Of a stretch of DNA of 64,000 nucleotides, positions 33,236-41,813 are shown one piece after another. The notes beneath the pieces are model-generated. The model was given only the letters and a program-made list of their open reading frames with translations. It made no database searches and was not told the origin of the DNA. Made by a program: the position numbers and the translations under genes. Within the stretch, counting starts at the first letter, position 1. Every line of letters begins with the position of its first letter. This DNA comes from Deltaproteobacteria bacterium. GTDB lineage: Bacteria; Desulfobacterota; Deferrisomatia; Deferrisomatales; JACRMM01. The stretch lies in assembly GCA_016214985.1 (NCBI GenBank), contig JACRMM010000014.1, positions 79,293-143,292 of the forward strand. Reading direction: 5' to 3'.

Positions 33236-34579
33236 ATGAGACACCCTGTTGTTGCGATCGTGAAGTACGCCGACCCCTACGAATCCGTGGCTCGAGCCCT
33301 GGAACTGAGCGACGGTCTGGCGGGTCTCCGTCCGGGAGACAAGATCCTGATCAAGCCGAACTTGGTGGAGTGGGAATTCGAGCTGCCGTACCCGCCGTGG
33401 GGTGTGGTCACGACCAGTGCGGTCATGGGCGCCCTCGTGCGGATCCTGGCGGAGCGAGGGTATCGCAACCTCACGATCGGCGAAGGGACTCCTCTGCCCC
33501 ACGCAAAGGGGAAGGGCCGGAAAGTGTTCGGAGTCCTCGGCTACGAGACGCTGCGGGACAGGTATGGCGTGCAACTGGTCGATTTCGACGAGGAGACGTT
33601 CGAGGACGTGGACCTCGGCGACCTAACACTCTCTCTGGCCCGAAGAGCCCTGGAGGCCGACAAGATCATCACCGTCCCCGCCCTGAAGACCCACGGCGTC
33701 TGCCAGGTTTCCCTCGGGATCAAGAACCTGAAGGGCTGCATCAGCAGGAAGTCCAAGAAGTTCTGCCACCACCCGGAGCGGAATCTCAGCCACACGTTTC
33801 CTCACCTGCTGCAGAGACTTCCGGTGGCCCTCAACCTGATCGACGGCGTGTATGCCCTGGAACGGGGGCCGACACACAACGGGCGGGCCTACCGGAGAGA
33901 TCTCCTCGTGGCGTCGACCGACGTCTACGCGGGGGACGTCGTCGGAGCGAAACTCATCGGCCACGAGGTGGTCGACGTACCCCATTTGCAGTATTTCGGC
34001 CAGAAGGAGGGTCGCCTGGCGGACGTCGATCACATCGACGTGCGCGGCGAGTCCATGGAGGAGAACAAGGTCAGGCTCGAGTGGGACACGCCGTGGAGGG
34101 AAGACAACAGCGGACCCACTGCCTTTGACAAACTCGGGATCGCCGGTCTGTCCTTCCGGAAGCCGGACACGACCGTCTGCACGAACTGCGCCTGTGTCAT
34201 GGCCCCTTCTCTCGTCATGCTGATGTCCGCGTACAACAACGAGACCTCCGGCACCATTGAAGTCATCACGGGAAAGAAGACCGTGGCGAGAGAAGGCTTC
34301 GACAAGACCGTGCTGCTCGGACGGTGCGCAACTGCGCTGAACAAAGACAATGCGGGCATCAAGCAGCGGATCGAGCTCAATACGTGTCCTCCCGACATGC
34401 ACAAGCTGGCAGAGGCCATGCGGGAGGTAGGCGTCAACTGTGACTACGCCGTCTACGAGCAGTTTCGCCAGAAAGCGTTCAACCGGTACAAGGAGTCCGA
34501 CGGCTTCACGCTGTCGATGTATTCCGTGGCATCCGACGGTCCCTCGGCGGGGGCCGAGACCCAAACGGCAACCCGGTAA
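33236..34579 (+). CDS. DUF362 family protein
   Basis: The 447-residue protein is a DUF362 member. Family features are the opening VAIVKYADP, ILIKPNLVEW, the ALKTHGVCQVSLGIKNLKGCISR stretch (about 150-172) and the later TVCTNCACVMAPS, a compact CxxCxC motif. DUF362 proteins are often found beside redox and Fe-S enzymes; the biochemical role is mostly unknown. The CTNCAC motif could hold a metal or Fe-S cluster. The ribosome binding site is weak. It lies 38 bases after the BcrB-like gene, so it is likely part of the same enzyme system. Confidence 0.85.
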   Translation: MRHPVVAIVKYADPYESVARALELSDGLAGLRPGDKILIKPNLVEWEFELPYPPWGVVTTSAVMGALVRILAERGYRNLTIGEGTPLPHAKGKGRKVFGVLGYETLRDRYGVQLVDFDEETFEDVDLGDLTLSLARRALEADKIITVPALKTHGVCQVSLGIKNLKGCISRKSKKFCHHPERNLSHTFPHLLQRLPVALNLIDGVYALERGPTHNGRAYRRDLLVASTDVYAGDVVGAKLIGHEVVDVPHLQYFGQKEGRLADVDHIDVRGESMEENKVRLEWDTPWREDNSGPTAFDKLGIAGLSFRKPDTTVCTNCACVMAPSLVMLMSAYNNETSGTIEVITGKKTVAREGFDKTVLLGRCATALNKDNAGIKQRIELNTCPPDMHKLAEAMREVGVNCDYAVYEQFRQKAFNRYKESDGFTLSMYSVASDGPSAGAETQTATR

Positions 34580-34739
34580 GCCGGCTTTCCGTCTGCGGTG
34601 CTGCCTCGTTCGCCGGGGCAAGAGCCCGCGGTGCACCGTCGTGAACGGAGTCGGACCCGCCTCGGTGGTCATCGGGTGAACCCCAGGGTGGGGCTGCACC
34701 TGGTGCGATACCCCGGGAAACTTGAGAGGAGGAGCAGGG

Positions 34740-35951
34740 ATGGAGAACCATGAGGTCGTGATCGTATCGGCGGTTCGAACCCCGATCGGGAAGTTCGGGG
34801 GGGCACTGAAGGATTTTCGAAGCATCGACCTGGGGGCCCTGGTGATCAAAGAGTGTCTCCGCCGCGTGGGCGTCGGGCCGGAAGAGGTCGAAGAGGTCAA
34901 CTATGGCCTCTCCGTTCTCCTGGAGGCCGGGCTGGAGACGGACATCCCCGGTCGACAGGCAACGCTGTTTGCCGGCTTCCCTCCGGAGAGCATCTCGCTC
35001 ACGGTGAACCGCGCGTGCTGCTCTTCGCTTTCGGCGCTTCGGCTCGGGTACCGGGCCATTCGCTCGGGCGAGATCGACGTCGCCATGGCGGTCGGGTCGG
35101 ACAACATGGGACGGGCGCCGCACGTGGCACCGGACGCTCGGTGGGGCAAGCGGTTGGGGCACATGACCCTGACCGACCCACTTTTCGCCCTGGGGTACCC
35201 GGACTTCGCGCCCGTGGCGCGCGATGCGGGAGAGGTCGCCGTGGAACAGGGCGTCAGCCGGCAAGAGCAGGACGAGTGGGCGGTGAGGAGTCACGAGCTC
35301 TATTTTCAGGCGCACCGGCAGGGGAAGCTTGCCCTCGGGGAAGAGTTGATGGCAGTCGACGTTCTCCAGAAGAAGGGGCCGGCCGTGGCCTTCGTTCAGG
35401 ACGAGTCCCCTCGGGAAGGCACGACGGTCGAGCAACTTGGGAAGCTGCCGACGATCTACGGGAGCCCCACCGTGACCGCCGGCAACGCCCCGGGGCTGTG
35501 CACGGGGTCCACGTGCCTCCTCATGATGAGCGCCAAGAAAGCCAAGGCGATGGGGCTGACGCCTCTTGCCACCATCCTCTCCTCCGTTGCAACGGCGACC
35601 GATGCTCGACTGATCGCCACAATCCCGGCGCCTACGATCGTAAAGGCCGTGGAGAAGGCTGGCCGGAAGCTGGAGGACATGAGTCTGATCGAGATCAACG
35701 AGGCCTTTGCCGCCATGCCGCTGGTGAGCACGAAGCTCCTCGCCGCCGGCGACAGCCGGCGTCTCGAGGAGCTGCGAGCGAAGACCAACGTCAACGGCGG
35801 GTCGATCGCCATGGGGCATCCGGTCGGGGCGACCGCCCTGCGAATTACGATGACGGCGATGTACCAACTGAGGAGGCGTGGAGGAGGGTACGGCGTGGCA
35901 GCGATCTGCGGAGGCCTCGCTCAGGGCGAAGGAATCGTGATCAAGGTGTAA
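34740..35951 (+). CDS. Thiolase (acetyl-CoA acyltransferase)
   Basis: The 403-residue enzyme has canonical thiolase elements: nucleophilic Cys in NRACCSSLSAL (about 90), the NEAFA loop, GHPVGATALR with the catalytic His, and the second Cys in ICGGLAQGEG near the C-terminus. It is a much more typical thiolase than the one at 17566. It should cleave or build a 3-ketoacyl-CoA. GAGGAGG precedes the ATG by nine bases. It is followed by 3-hydroxyacyl-CoA dehydrogenase and enoyl-CoA hydratase genes, a standard beta-oxidation trio. Confidence 0.95.
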   Translation: MENHEVVIVSAVRTPIGKFGGALKDFRSIDLGALVIKECLRRVGVGPEEVEEVNYGLSVLLEAGLETDIPGRQATLFAGFPPESISLTVNRACCSSLSALRLGYRAIRSGEIDVAMAVGSDNMGRAPHVAPDARWGKRLGHMTLTDPLFALGYPDFAPVARDAGEVAVEQGVSRQEQDEWAVRSHELYFQAHRQGKLALGEELMAVDVLQKKGPAVAFVQDESPREGTTVEQLGKLPTIYGSPTVTAGNAPGLCTGSTCLLMMSAKKAKAMGLTPLATILSSVATATDARLIATIPAPTIVKAVEKAGRKLEDMSLIEINEAFAAMPLVSTKLLAAGDSRRLEELRAKTNVNGGSIAMGHPVGATALRITMTAMYQLRRRGGGYGVAAICGGLAQGEGIVIKV

Positions 35952-35988
35952 TCGGGGGGCGCGGCGAACCGCGGGCGTGGGTGTGCCT

Positions 35989-36015
35989 GTCCGCTTCGCT
36001 CCGCGGAGCGCGGAC
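35989..36015 (+). terminator. Internal hairpin between thiolase and dehydrogenase
   Basis: GTCCGC pairs with GCGGAC, and inside lies the palindrome GCTCCGCGGAGC. TGTTTC follows. It may attenuate the operon between the two halves or stabilise the upstream mRNA end. Confidence 0.4.
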
Positions 36016-36097
36016 TGTTTCTGGTGGGGTGCCCGCTTGACCGGGTCGTATCTGAGCGCCAGCGGGTTCCGAACTTGAGGGGAAAGGAAGTAAGACC

Positions 36098-36952
36098 ATG
36101 GAGATCAAACGCATCGCGGTGCTCGGCGCCGGCATCATGGGCAACGGCATCGCCCAGGTCAGTGCGGCTGCCGGGTACGAGGTGTTTCTCCGAGACGTTG
36201 AAGATCGATTCCTGCAGCGCGCGCGGGAAACGATGGAGAAGAGTCTCGATCGAATGGCCAAGAAAGGGAAGATCGCCGAGGAAGAGGTGGCGAAGATCCT
36301 GGGGAGGGTGAAGGGCACCACGGACTTCGGTGAGGCCGTCAGCGAAGCAGATCTGGTCATCGAGGCCGTTCCCGAGAATCTGGAGTTGAAGAGGTCGACG
36401 TTCAGGGATCTCGCCGGGGCCTGCCGGCCGGAGACAATCCTGGCCTCCAATACGTCCAATTTCAGCATCACGAACCTCGCTTCCGTGACAGGACGTGCCG
36501 CCAACGTGATCGGCATGCACTACTTCAACCCCCCGGCGATGATGAACCTCATCGAGGTCGTCCGCGGCCTCGATACGTCGGACGAGACCCTTCAGGTGGT
36601 GTTGGACTTTGCGGCGCGGTGTGGGAAGAAGACCGTGGTCTGCAAGGATTCGCAGGGGTTCATCACGAGCCGTATGATCAACCTGTGGCTCGTCGAGGCG
36701 GAACGGATCCTGGAGGAAGGGGTGGCGACCCGGGAGGATATCGATGCGGCCTGCCGCTTGGCCTTCAACCACCCCATGGGGCCTTTCGAATTGGCCGACT
36801 TCTCCGGGCTCGACACCAAGCTGGCCGTCGCCGACGCGATGTGCCAGATGTTCGGAGACCGGTTCCGGTCCCCCCAGACCGTGCGGAACCTGGTCTCCGC
36901 CGGATACCTGGGGAGGAAGTCCGGAAAAGGCTGGTACGACTACTCCAAGTGA
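36098..36952 (+). CDS. 3-hydroxyacyl-CoA dehydrogenase (Hbd type)
   Basis: The 284-residue product has the length of classic 3-hydroxybutyryl-CoA dehydrogenases. The NAD fold opens VLGAGIMGNGIAQV, followed by the family segments EAVPENLELK, SNTSNFSIT, HYFNPPAMMNLIEVV (with the catalytic His) and GFITSRMINLW. The C-terminal domain has NHPMGPFELADFSGLD, the typical dimer region. It oxidises 3-hydroxyacyl-CoA with NAD. GGAAAGGAAG precedes the ATG. It is distinct from the longer, more divergent dehydrogenase at 20638. Confidence 0.96.
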   Translation: MEIKRIAVLGAGIMGNGIAQVSAAAGYEVFLRDVEDRFLQRARETMEKSLDRMAKKGKIAEEEVAKILGRVKGTTDFGEAVSEADLVIEAVPENLELKRSTFRDLAGACRPETILASNTSNFSITNLASVTGRAANVIGMHYFNPPAMMNLIEVVRGLDTSDETLQVVLDFAARCGKKTVVCKDSQGFITSRMINLWLVEAERILEEGVATREDIDAACRLAFNHPMGPFELADFSGLDTKLAVADAMCQMFGDRFRSPQTVRNLVSAGYLGRKSGKGWYDYSK

Positions 36953-37063
36953 GGCCCCGTCCACGCGCGCTTCGACGAGTACCGACCGCGTGTGGAGACA
37001 TCGCTCGGTCCGACGGCACCCTCGCCGCGGGCTGAAGGTTTACGCATGGGACAGGAGGTAGAC

Positions 37064-37849
37064 GTGGAGTTCGAGACCATCATCTACGGGAAAGACGGCG
37101 GGGTTGCCACCGTCACATTCAATCGGCCTGCGCAGCTCAATGCGCTGAATATCCGGATGATCGAAGAGTTGGTGGCGGCCTTCAGCGACGTTGCTGCCGA
37201 CGACCGGGTCAGGGTTCTCGTCGTAACCGGAAACGAGAAGGCCTTCGGGGCGGGGGCCGACCTCAAGATGATCCATGGCCTTGCCACCACCGCCTCTGCT
37301 CACGCCTTCTTCACGGGCCTCCAGGGCGAGCCGTACCGGCGCCTGAGCGGCGTTGGAAAGCCGACCATTGCCGCCGTGGCCGGAATCGCCTTGGGCGGCA
37401 TGTGTGAGCTGGCTCTCGCCTGCGACCTGCGGATCGCCGCCGAGAATGCGACGTTTGGGCTTCCTGAAATCAAGTTGGGCCTGCTTCCGGGCGGGGGCGG
37501 CACCCAACGGTTGCCGAGATTGGTGGGCGCGACCAAGGCCAAAGAGATGCTCCTCACCGGCGACTCCATCGACGCACAAGAGGCGTACCGGATCGGGCTT
37601 GTGAACAAGGTGGTTCCGCTCGAGAAGCTCATGGAGGAGACCAACTCCCTGGCGCAGAAACTGGCGGCTCGCCCGCCATTTGCGCTGCAGATGATCAACA
37701 CGGCCGTCAACACAGGGCTGGACCTCTCCCTGGACGCGGCACTCGCCTACGAAGGCAGGTGCTTCGAGATGCTCTTCTCCACCGAGGATATGAAGGAAGG
37801 CGTCCAGGCGTTCATCGAAAAGAGAAAGCCCGCGTACACGGGTCGGTAG
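37064..37849 (+). CDS. Enoyl-CoA hydratase/isomerase (crotonase family)
   Basis: The 261-residue protein is a crotonase: it opens with the typical GVATVTFNRP strand, has AFGAGADLKM forming one half of the oxyanion hole, and IALGGMCELALACDLRIA forming the other. Glu in ELALACD and the later FGLPEIKLGLLPGGGGTQRLPRLVG support hydratase activity. GTG at 37064 has AGGAGG six bases upstream and gives the normal length; ATG at 37046 would add six residues. It hydrates the 2-enoyl-CoA that a dehydratase would make. Confidence 0.94.
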   Translation: MEFETIIYGKDGGVATVTFNRPAQLNALNIRMIEELVAAFSDVAADDRVRVLVVTGNEKAFGAGADLKMIHGLATTASAHAFFTGLQGEPYRRLSGVGKPTIAAVAGIALGGMCELALACDLRIAAENATFGLPEIKLGLLPGGGGTQRLPRLVGATKAKEMLLTGDSIDAQEAYRIGLVNKVVPLEKLMEETNSLAQKLAARPPFALQMINTAVNTGLDLSLDAALAYEGRCFEMLFSTEDMKEGVQAFIEKRKPAYTGR

Positions 37850-38006
37850 GGGCGCTGGGCAACCCCCCGACCGATGCTGCACTGTGCTCCGTTTCACATG
37901 TTGCGGCAGACGAGAAGCGATGGAGACGGAGGGGACGACCGGGCGCCATCGAAGGGTCCCGCTCGTGAACGTGACGTCCACCGGACCGAACAGAGGGAGA
38001 TGTGCG

Positions 38007-39164
38007 ATGCAGGGTCTTGCCAGGGCGCGAGCGGTGCTCGCCGATCGAACGAAGGTCGCACGGGACGCGCAGCAGAAGGGAACACGGGTCCTCGGCTACC
38101 TGTCCGTCCAGGTCCCGCTGGAGATCCTCACCGCCTTCGACATAGCCCCCTTCCGCATCTTCGGGGATATCCGCGAGCCGGTGACCGAGGCCGACCGAGG
38201 GCTTCCGTCCGCCTTCTGCCCCTACTTGCGAAGCGTTCTGGACCTGGCGCTGAAGGGAAGGTTCGGTTTTCTCGACGGCTTCGTGGGGAGCCACGCCTGC
38301 GATGCGCAGGAGAAGACGGTCCGGATTCTGCCATCGCTCGTCGAATTCCCGTACACGCACTACCTCGACATGCCGGCGAACATCCACGAGTCGTCGATCG
38401 AGTACTTTCGGACGCAGCTTCTCGACTTCAAAGACAGCCTCGAGAGCCTCACCGGACGGACCCTGAGCGAGCGCCGGCTCCTGGAGGCGATCGGCGCTCA
38501 CAATGACCAGCGCGGCCTGGTTCGGGAACTCTACGCGCTGAACCAGTCGGACCCTCCCGCGCTCACGGGCCGGGAGATGCTGGAGGTGATCACGGCGCTT
38601 CAGACGCTACCGGTGGACGAAGGCAATCGGTTGCTCCGGGAAGTGCTGCCGGAGGTGAAGACCAGGAGGGAGAGACCCGCCTCGAAGAGCGCCAGGCTTC
38701 TCGTGTGGGGGGGTGTTCTCCACGATCCGGTGTACATCGACGCGATAGAAGCCGCAGGAGCCAACGTGGTGATCGACGACCTGGACGAGGGCACGAGGCC
38801 GTTCACCACGGATGTCGCCGCGGAGGGAGATCTCTTCGACCACCTCGCCCGCAAGTACCTGGTCGGCGTCTACGCTGCGAGAACATTCCGTGAATCCGTC
38901 GTCGGCGAAACGGTGAAGGATCATGCGACGGACCTGCAATCGCGCTTCGGATACCTGGGCAGGTTCATCAAGGACTGGAAGGTGGACGCCGTGATCCTCC
39001 AGGCCGTGCGCTACTGCGATCCTCACGGTGCGGACGTGGTCGACCTTACGGACTACCTGGAGTCGCTGGGTGTGCCAAGCACATACGTGGAGCACAACTA
39101 CAGCGAGGGAGCCCTGGCCCCCTTGAGGACGAGGCTCGAGGCGTTCGTGGAGACGGTCTCGTAA
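38007..39164 (+). CDS. BcrC/HgdB-like 2-hydroxyacyl-CoA dehydratase subunit
   Basis: The 385-residue protein is the second COG1775 subunit, matching BcrC/HgdB in length. Three Cys in the expected places (Cys71 in AFCPYLRS, Cys98 in SHACDAQE and Cys337 in RYCDPHG) can hold a [4Fe-4S] cluster with one open iron for substrate. The segment GYLSVQVPLEILTAFDIAPFRIFG is the usual family opening. GAGGGAGA is upstream of the ATG. It should pair with the BcrB-like subunit at 31855. In most operons the two are adjacent; here thiolase, dehydrogenase and hydratase genes come between them. Confidence 0.88.
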   Translation: MQGLARARAVLADRTKVARDAQQKGTRVLGYLSVQVPLEILTAFDIAPFRIFGDIREPVTEADRGLPSAFCPYLRSVLDLALKGRFGFLDGFVGSHACDAQEKTVRILPSLVEFPYTHYLDMPANIHESSIEYFRTQLLDFKDSLESLTGRTLSERRLLEAIGAHNDQRGLVRELYALNQSDPPALTGREMLEVITALQTLPVDEGNRLLREVLPEVKTRRERPASKSARLLVWGGVLHDPVYIDAIEAAGANVVIDDLDEGTRPFTTDVAAEGDLFDHLARKYLVGVYAARTFRESVVGETVKDHATDLQSRFGYLGRFIKDWKVDAVILQAVRYCDPHGADVVDLTDYLESLGVPSTYVEHNYSEGALAPLRTRLEAFVETVS

Positions 39165-39258
39165 GGGCTCCCTTGGGCGCCCAACGCACTCCGGCTGTGC
39201 CGCCGCCCCCACTCCTGAGACGGCGCGCGGCCGCGGCTTTTCAGGAGGATCGTCCGGG

Positions 39259-40044
39259 ATGATGACGACGGCACGGTTGTCGGATCGAGTGAAGGGCGTG
39301 GCCCTTCGCGCCGGAGCCGACCTGGCCGGCATCGTGAAAGTCCGCGACCTGACGGAGCACGCCGAGGAGATCGAGCGGGCCCTCCCCGGTGCCGACAGCG
39401 TGCTCGTCCTCGGCGTGCGTCATAGCCTCGCCGCGCTCCGGTCGGGCCACAACCCGGCGGCCCAGTTCGACACCCTGTTCGCGTATGGGGAGTGCCTGCG
39501 GTCGGCGGGCACGGCGAGCCGCTTCCTCGAAGCCAAGGGGTTCCCCTCCGTGGCGTTGCCTGCGTTCATTCCACTCGATATGGGGGACATCAAGAAGGGC
39601 ATGCGGGGCGAGATCTGCTGGCGGAGAGCCGGTGTCCGGGCGGGGCTCGGCTCCTACGGGGAGAACGGACTGCTCGTGACTCGGCGCTTTGGCTCGGCCC
39701 TTCGCCTCGCGGGCCTGGTCACGACAGCAGACCTGGAGGCGGACGCGCCGCTGGAGACGGACGTCTGCGATCACTGCCTGCGCTGTGTTCGCGCGTGCCC
39801 CGAGGGCGCGCTCTTCGGTGAGGGGAGGGTCGACAAGAAGCGCTGCGGTGACCGGATCTTCCGCTACGGCTTTCGCTTTTTCGAGAGGTTCGTCGACGGG
39901 CTGCGCCGCGGACCGGAGGAATCGGCCCCGGGCGGAGCCGAGCTGCGGGAGCTCTGGCAGACGTTCATGACCGGGAATTACTACTACTGCTTCGCCTGCC
40001 AGGCCCAGTGCCCGGCATCCGATCTTCCCGACCGGCAGCCGTAG
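39259..40044 (+). CDS. QueG-like double [4Fe-4S] protein
   Basis: The 261-residue protein resembles the iron-sulfur part of epoxyqueuosine reductase and reductive-dehalogenase-type proteins. It has CDHCLRCVRACP (about residues 172-183) and a second set formed by KRCGD plus CFACQAQCP near the C-terminus, giving two [4Fe-4S] clusters. The N-terminal half (GADLAGIVKV, LVLGVRHS, GLGSYGENGLLVT) matches the QueG fold. It is shorter than QueG. Its place after the BcrC-like subunit suggests it brings low-potential electrons to the dehydratase/reductase. AGGAGG precedes the tandem ATGs. Confidence 0.82.
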   Translation: MMTTARLSDRVKGVALRAGADLAGIVKVRDLTEHAEEIERALPGADSVLVLGVRHSLAALRSGHNPAAQFDTLFAYGECLRSAGTASRFLEAKGFPSVALPAFIPLDMGDIKKGMRGEICWRRAGVRAGLGSYGENGLLVTRRFGSALRLAGLVTTADLEADAPLETDVCDHCLRCVRACPEGALFGEGRVDKKRCGDRIFRYGFRFFERFVDGLRRGPEESAPGGAELRELWQTFMTGNYYYCFACQAQCPASDLPDRQP

Positions 40045-40185
40045 CGGCGCGGCCTCGGCGGAACGAGTGACGCGTGGCGACGGGCGGAGGCGCGGAGGTC
40101 GAGGGGAAGGACAGCGGTCCCGGCGAGGGTTTCTGACGGGGGCGATCGCCCAATCAAGGGCAACTCATGGAAAGGAGAGGCGACG

Positions 40186-40953
40186 ATGGACGTGAAGAGT
40201 GTGGTAGCCGTGGTCACGGGGGGCGCATCGGGGCTCGGGGAAGCGACGGCACGGACGCTCGTCGCGGCGGGGGCGAAGGTGTCGCTCCTCGACTTGAACC
40301 AGGAGAGAGGGCAGGCCGTAGCTGCGGAGCTTGGTCCCTCCGCCATCTTCTGCAACACGGATGTGACGGACGACGGCTCCGTCCGATCCGCGATCGCCGA
40401 GACCCTCCGGGCCTTCGGCGCGATCAACGTCGCCGTCAACTGCGCGGGCGGTGGTATGCCGGCGAAGATCCTGGGAAAGGGAGGTCCGATCGACCTCGCC
40501 GCCTTCAACAAGGTCGTCCAGCTCAACCTGATGGGTACCGTCAATGTGATCCGGCTCGTGGCGGAGAAGATGCGGGACCAAGCGCCCAACGAGGAGGGCG
40601 AACGGGGCGTCATCATCAACACGGCGTCGGCTGCGGCGTTCGAGGGGCAGATTGGCCAGCCGGCGTACAGTGCCTCCAAGGCGGGCATCGTGGGGATGAC
40701 CCTGCCGATTGCGCGGGAGTTTGCCGACATCGGGATTCGCGTCGTGACGATCGCGCCTGGACTCTTCGACACTCCGCTCCTCGCGATCCTTCCGCCGGCC
40801 GTGAAGGAAGCGCTCGGCCAGTCGGTGCCCTTTCCGAAGCGTCTCGGCAGACCGTCGGAGTACGCCTCGCTGGCGAAGCACATCATCGAAAACGTCATGT
40901 TCAACGGCACGGTGCTCCGTCTGGACGGCGCGATCCGCATGGCGGCCAAGTGA
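40186..40953 (+). CDS. SDR oxidoreductase, type II 3-hydroxyacyl-CoA dehydrogenase-like
   Basis: The 255-residue enzyme is a short-chain dehydrogenase. [12 protein letters not shown] is the NAD-binding glycine motif, Asp in LLDLNQ points to NAD rather than NADP, NCAGGG is the usual NAG variant, and the triad is Ser in INTASAAA with Tyr and Lys in PAYSASKAG. The overall sequence looks like human HSD10 (HADH type II), which oxidises 3-hydroxyacyl-CoA and hydroxysteroids. AAAGGAGAGG precedes the ATG. It is the last gene of the operon, before an intrinsic terminator. Confidence 0.92.
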   Translation: MDVKSVVAVVTGGASGLGEATARTLVAAGAKVSLLDLNQERGQAVAAELGPSAIFCNTDVTDDGSVRSAIAETLRAFGAINVAVNCAGGGMPAKILGKGGPIDLAAFNKVVQLNLMGTVNVIRLVAEKMRDQAPNEEGERGVIINTASAAAFEGQIGQPAYSASKAGIVGMTLPIAREFADIGIRVVTIAPGLFDTPLLAILPPAVKEALGQSVPFPKRLGRPSEYASLAKHIIENVMFNGTVLRLDGAIRMAAK

Positions 40954-41010
40954 GCGGGATGCCGAAGCCGTGAAGGGCGTCCACTGACACCACGGACAAG
41001 GCAGGGATGT

Positions 41011-41062
41011 GGCTCTCCCCAAGAGGCTCGGCCGCGGCGGGGCCCTGTGGGGAGAGCCTTTT
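41011..41062 (+). terminator. Intrinsic terminator of catabolic operon
   Basis: GGCTCTCCCCA pairs perfectly with TGGGGAGAGCC (11-base stem) and is followed by TTTT. The 26-base loop contains more GC pairing. It also lies 24 bases past the stop of the convergent TetR gene and could serve both directions. Confidence 0.8.
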
Positions 41063-41086
41063 CGCGGAGGAGGCGACGGATGTGGC

Positions 41087-41731
41087 TCAGCTTTCTCTTG
41101 TCGACAGCCGCGGGCCCCTATCTACTCCCAGTGCCCTGAGGATGAATCCGGTGACTTCTTCAATCATCTGGTCGACGGAATATCGTTGCTTTAGATTCCA
41201 CCACTTCATAGGCTCAAGAAACATCATGTACTGAATCAAATTCGCGGCCATAAAAGAATCATTGATATCAAAAGATCCATGCCTTATGCCCCTTAAAAGT
41301 AATTTCTCCACGCATTCGACCATGTACGCTTCTTTGTCTAGAACTGCTTTCAACCATTCCGCTTCGAGATGGCGGCTCTCAGTCCACATGGAGCGAAGTG
41401 TGTTCTTGTTGTCGTGAATGAGGTGAAGCACATCCGAGATGAATCGCTCCAGCTGCTGGATGGCGTCTGCATCCGTCGGCTCCGCCAATTCGTTGTAAAT
41501 ATGGGCATATATACGACTAACTCCTTCGTAGAATATGTACAGAACATCGTTCTTGGAAGAGACATATTTGTATAGATAGGACAAGTTGATGCCAGAGGCT
41601 TTCGATATATCCCGCATGCTGGTTTTTTGATAGCCATACCTTCCGAACAAATCGACTACGGCATTGTAGATCTGTTCGTGCCGCTTGCTGACTAACTCCG
41701 GATTCTCAACTTGTGTTGTCACTCGATTCAT
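41087..41731 (-). CDS. TetR-family regulator (AT-rich, predicted regulon repressor)
   Basis: The 214-residue protein has an N-terminal TetR helix-turn-helix (about 17-62): IYNAVVDLFGRYGYQKTSMRDISKASGINLSYLYKYVSSKNDVL. The C-terminal domain is helical with a Met/Trp-rich last third (YMMFLEPMKWW), suggesting a hydrophobic ligand pocket. The gene is strikingly AT-rich: 41221-41280 has 20 G/C of 60, against surroundings well above half. It faces the catabolic operon. Its own promoter carries the palindrome also found before the two catabolic operons, so I infer it is the regulator that binds all three. Confidence 0.88.
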   Translation of the reverse strand: MNRVTTQVENPELVSKRHEQIYNAVVDLFGRYGYQKTSMRDISKASGINLSYLYKYVSSKNDVLYIFYEGVSRIYAHIYNELAEPTDADAIQQLERFISDVLHLIHDNKNTLRSMWTESRHLEAEWLKAVLDKEAYMVECVEKLLLRGIRHGSFDINDSFMAANLIQYMMFLEPMKWWNLKQRYSVDQMIEEVTGFILRALGVDRGPRLSTRES

Positions 41732-41791
41732 GGGCCTGCCTCAGAGACCGGAGCGCCTTGCGTGGGTGCGTGCCGGCGTGTGGGAAGGGAA

Positions 41792-41809
41792 AGAACAGAC
41801 GATTGTTCT
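41792..41809. promoter_or_regulatory. Operator C, AGAACA-N6-TGTTCT palindrome
   Basis: AGAACAGACGATTGTTCT keeps both 6-base arms of operators A and B; only the 6-base centre differs (GACGAT against GTCGTT). It lies 60 bases upstream of the TetR start, so it fits autoregulation. A central CG is shared by all three. Confidence 0.8.
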
Positions 41810-41813
41810 TTGT

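Noticed and set aside
37046-37063. ATG at 37046 as start of the enoyl-CoA hydratase
   Set aside because: AGGAGG lies after this ATG and is correctly spaced for GTG at 37064, which gives the usual family start.
41541-41553. AGAAC-ATC-GTTCT inverted repeat
   Set aside because: It lies inside the TetR coding region, has a 3-base instead of 6-base spacer, and does not match the operator arms TGTTCT/AGAACA.
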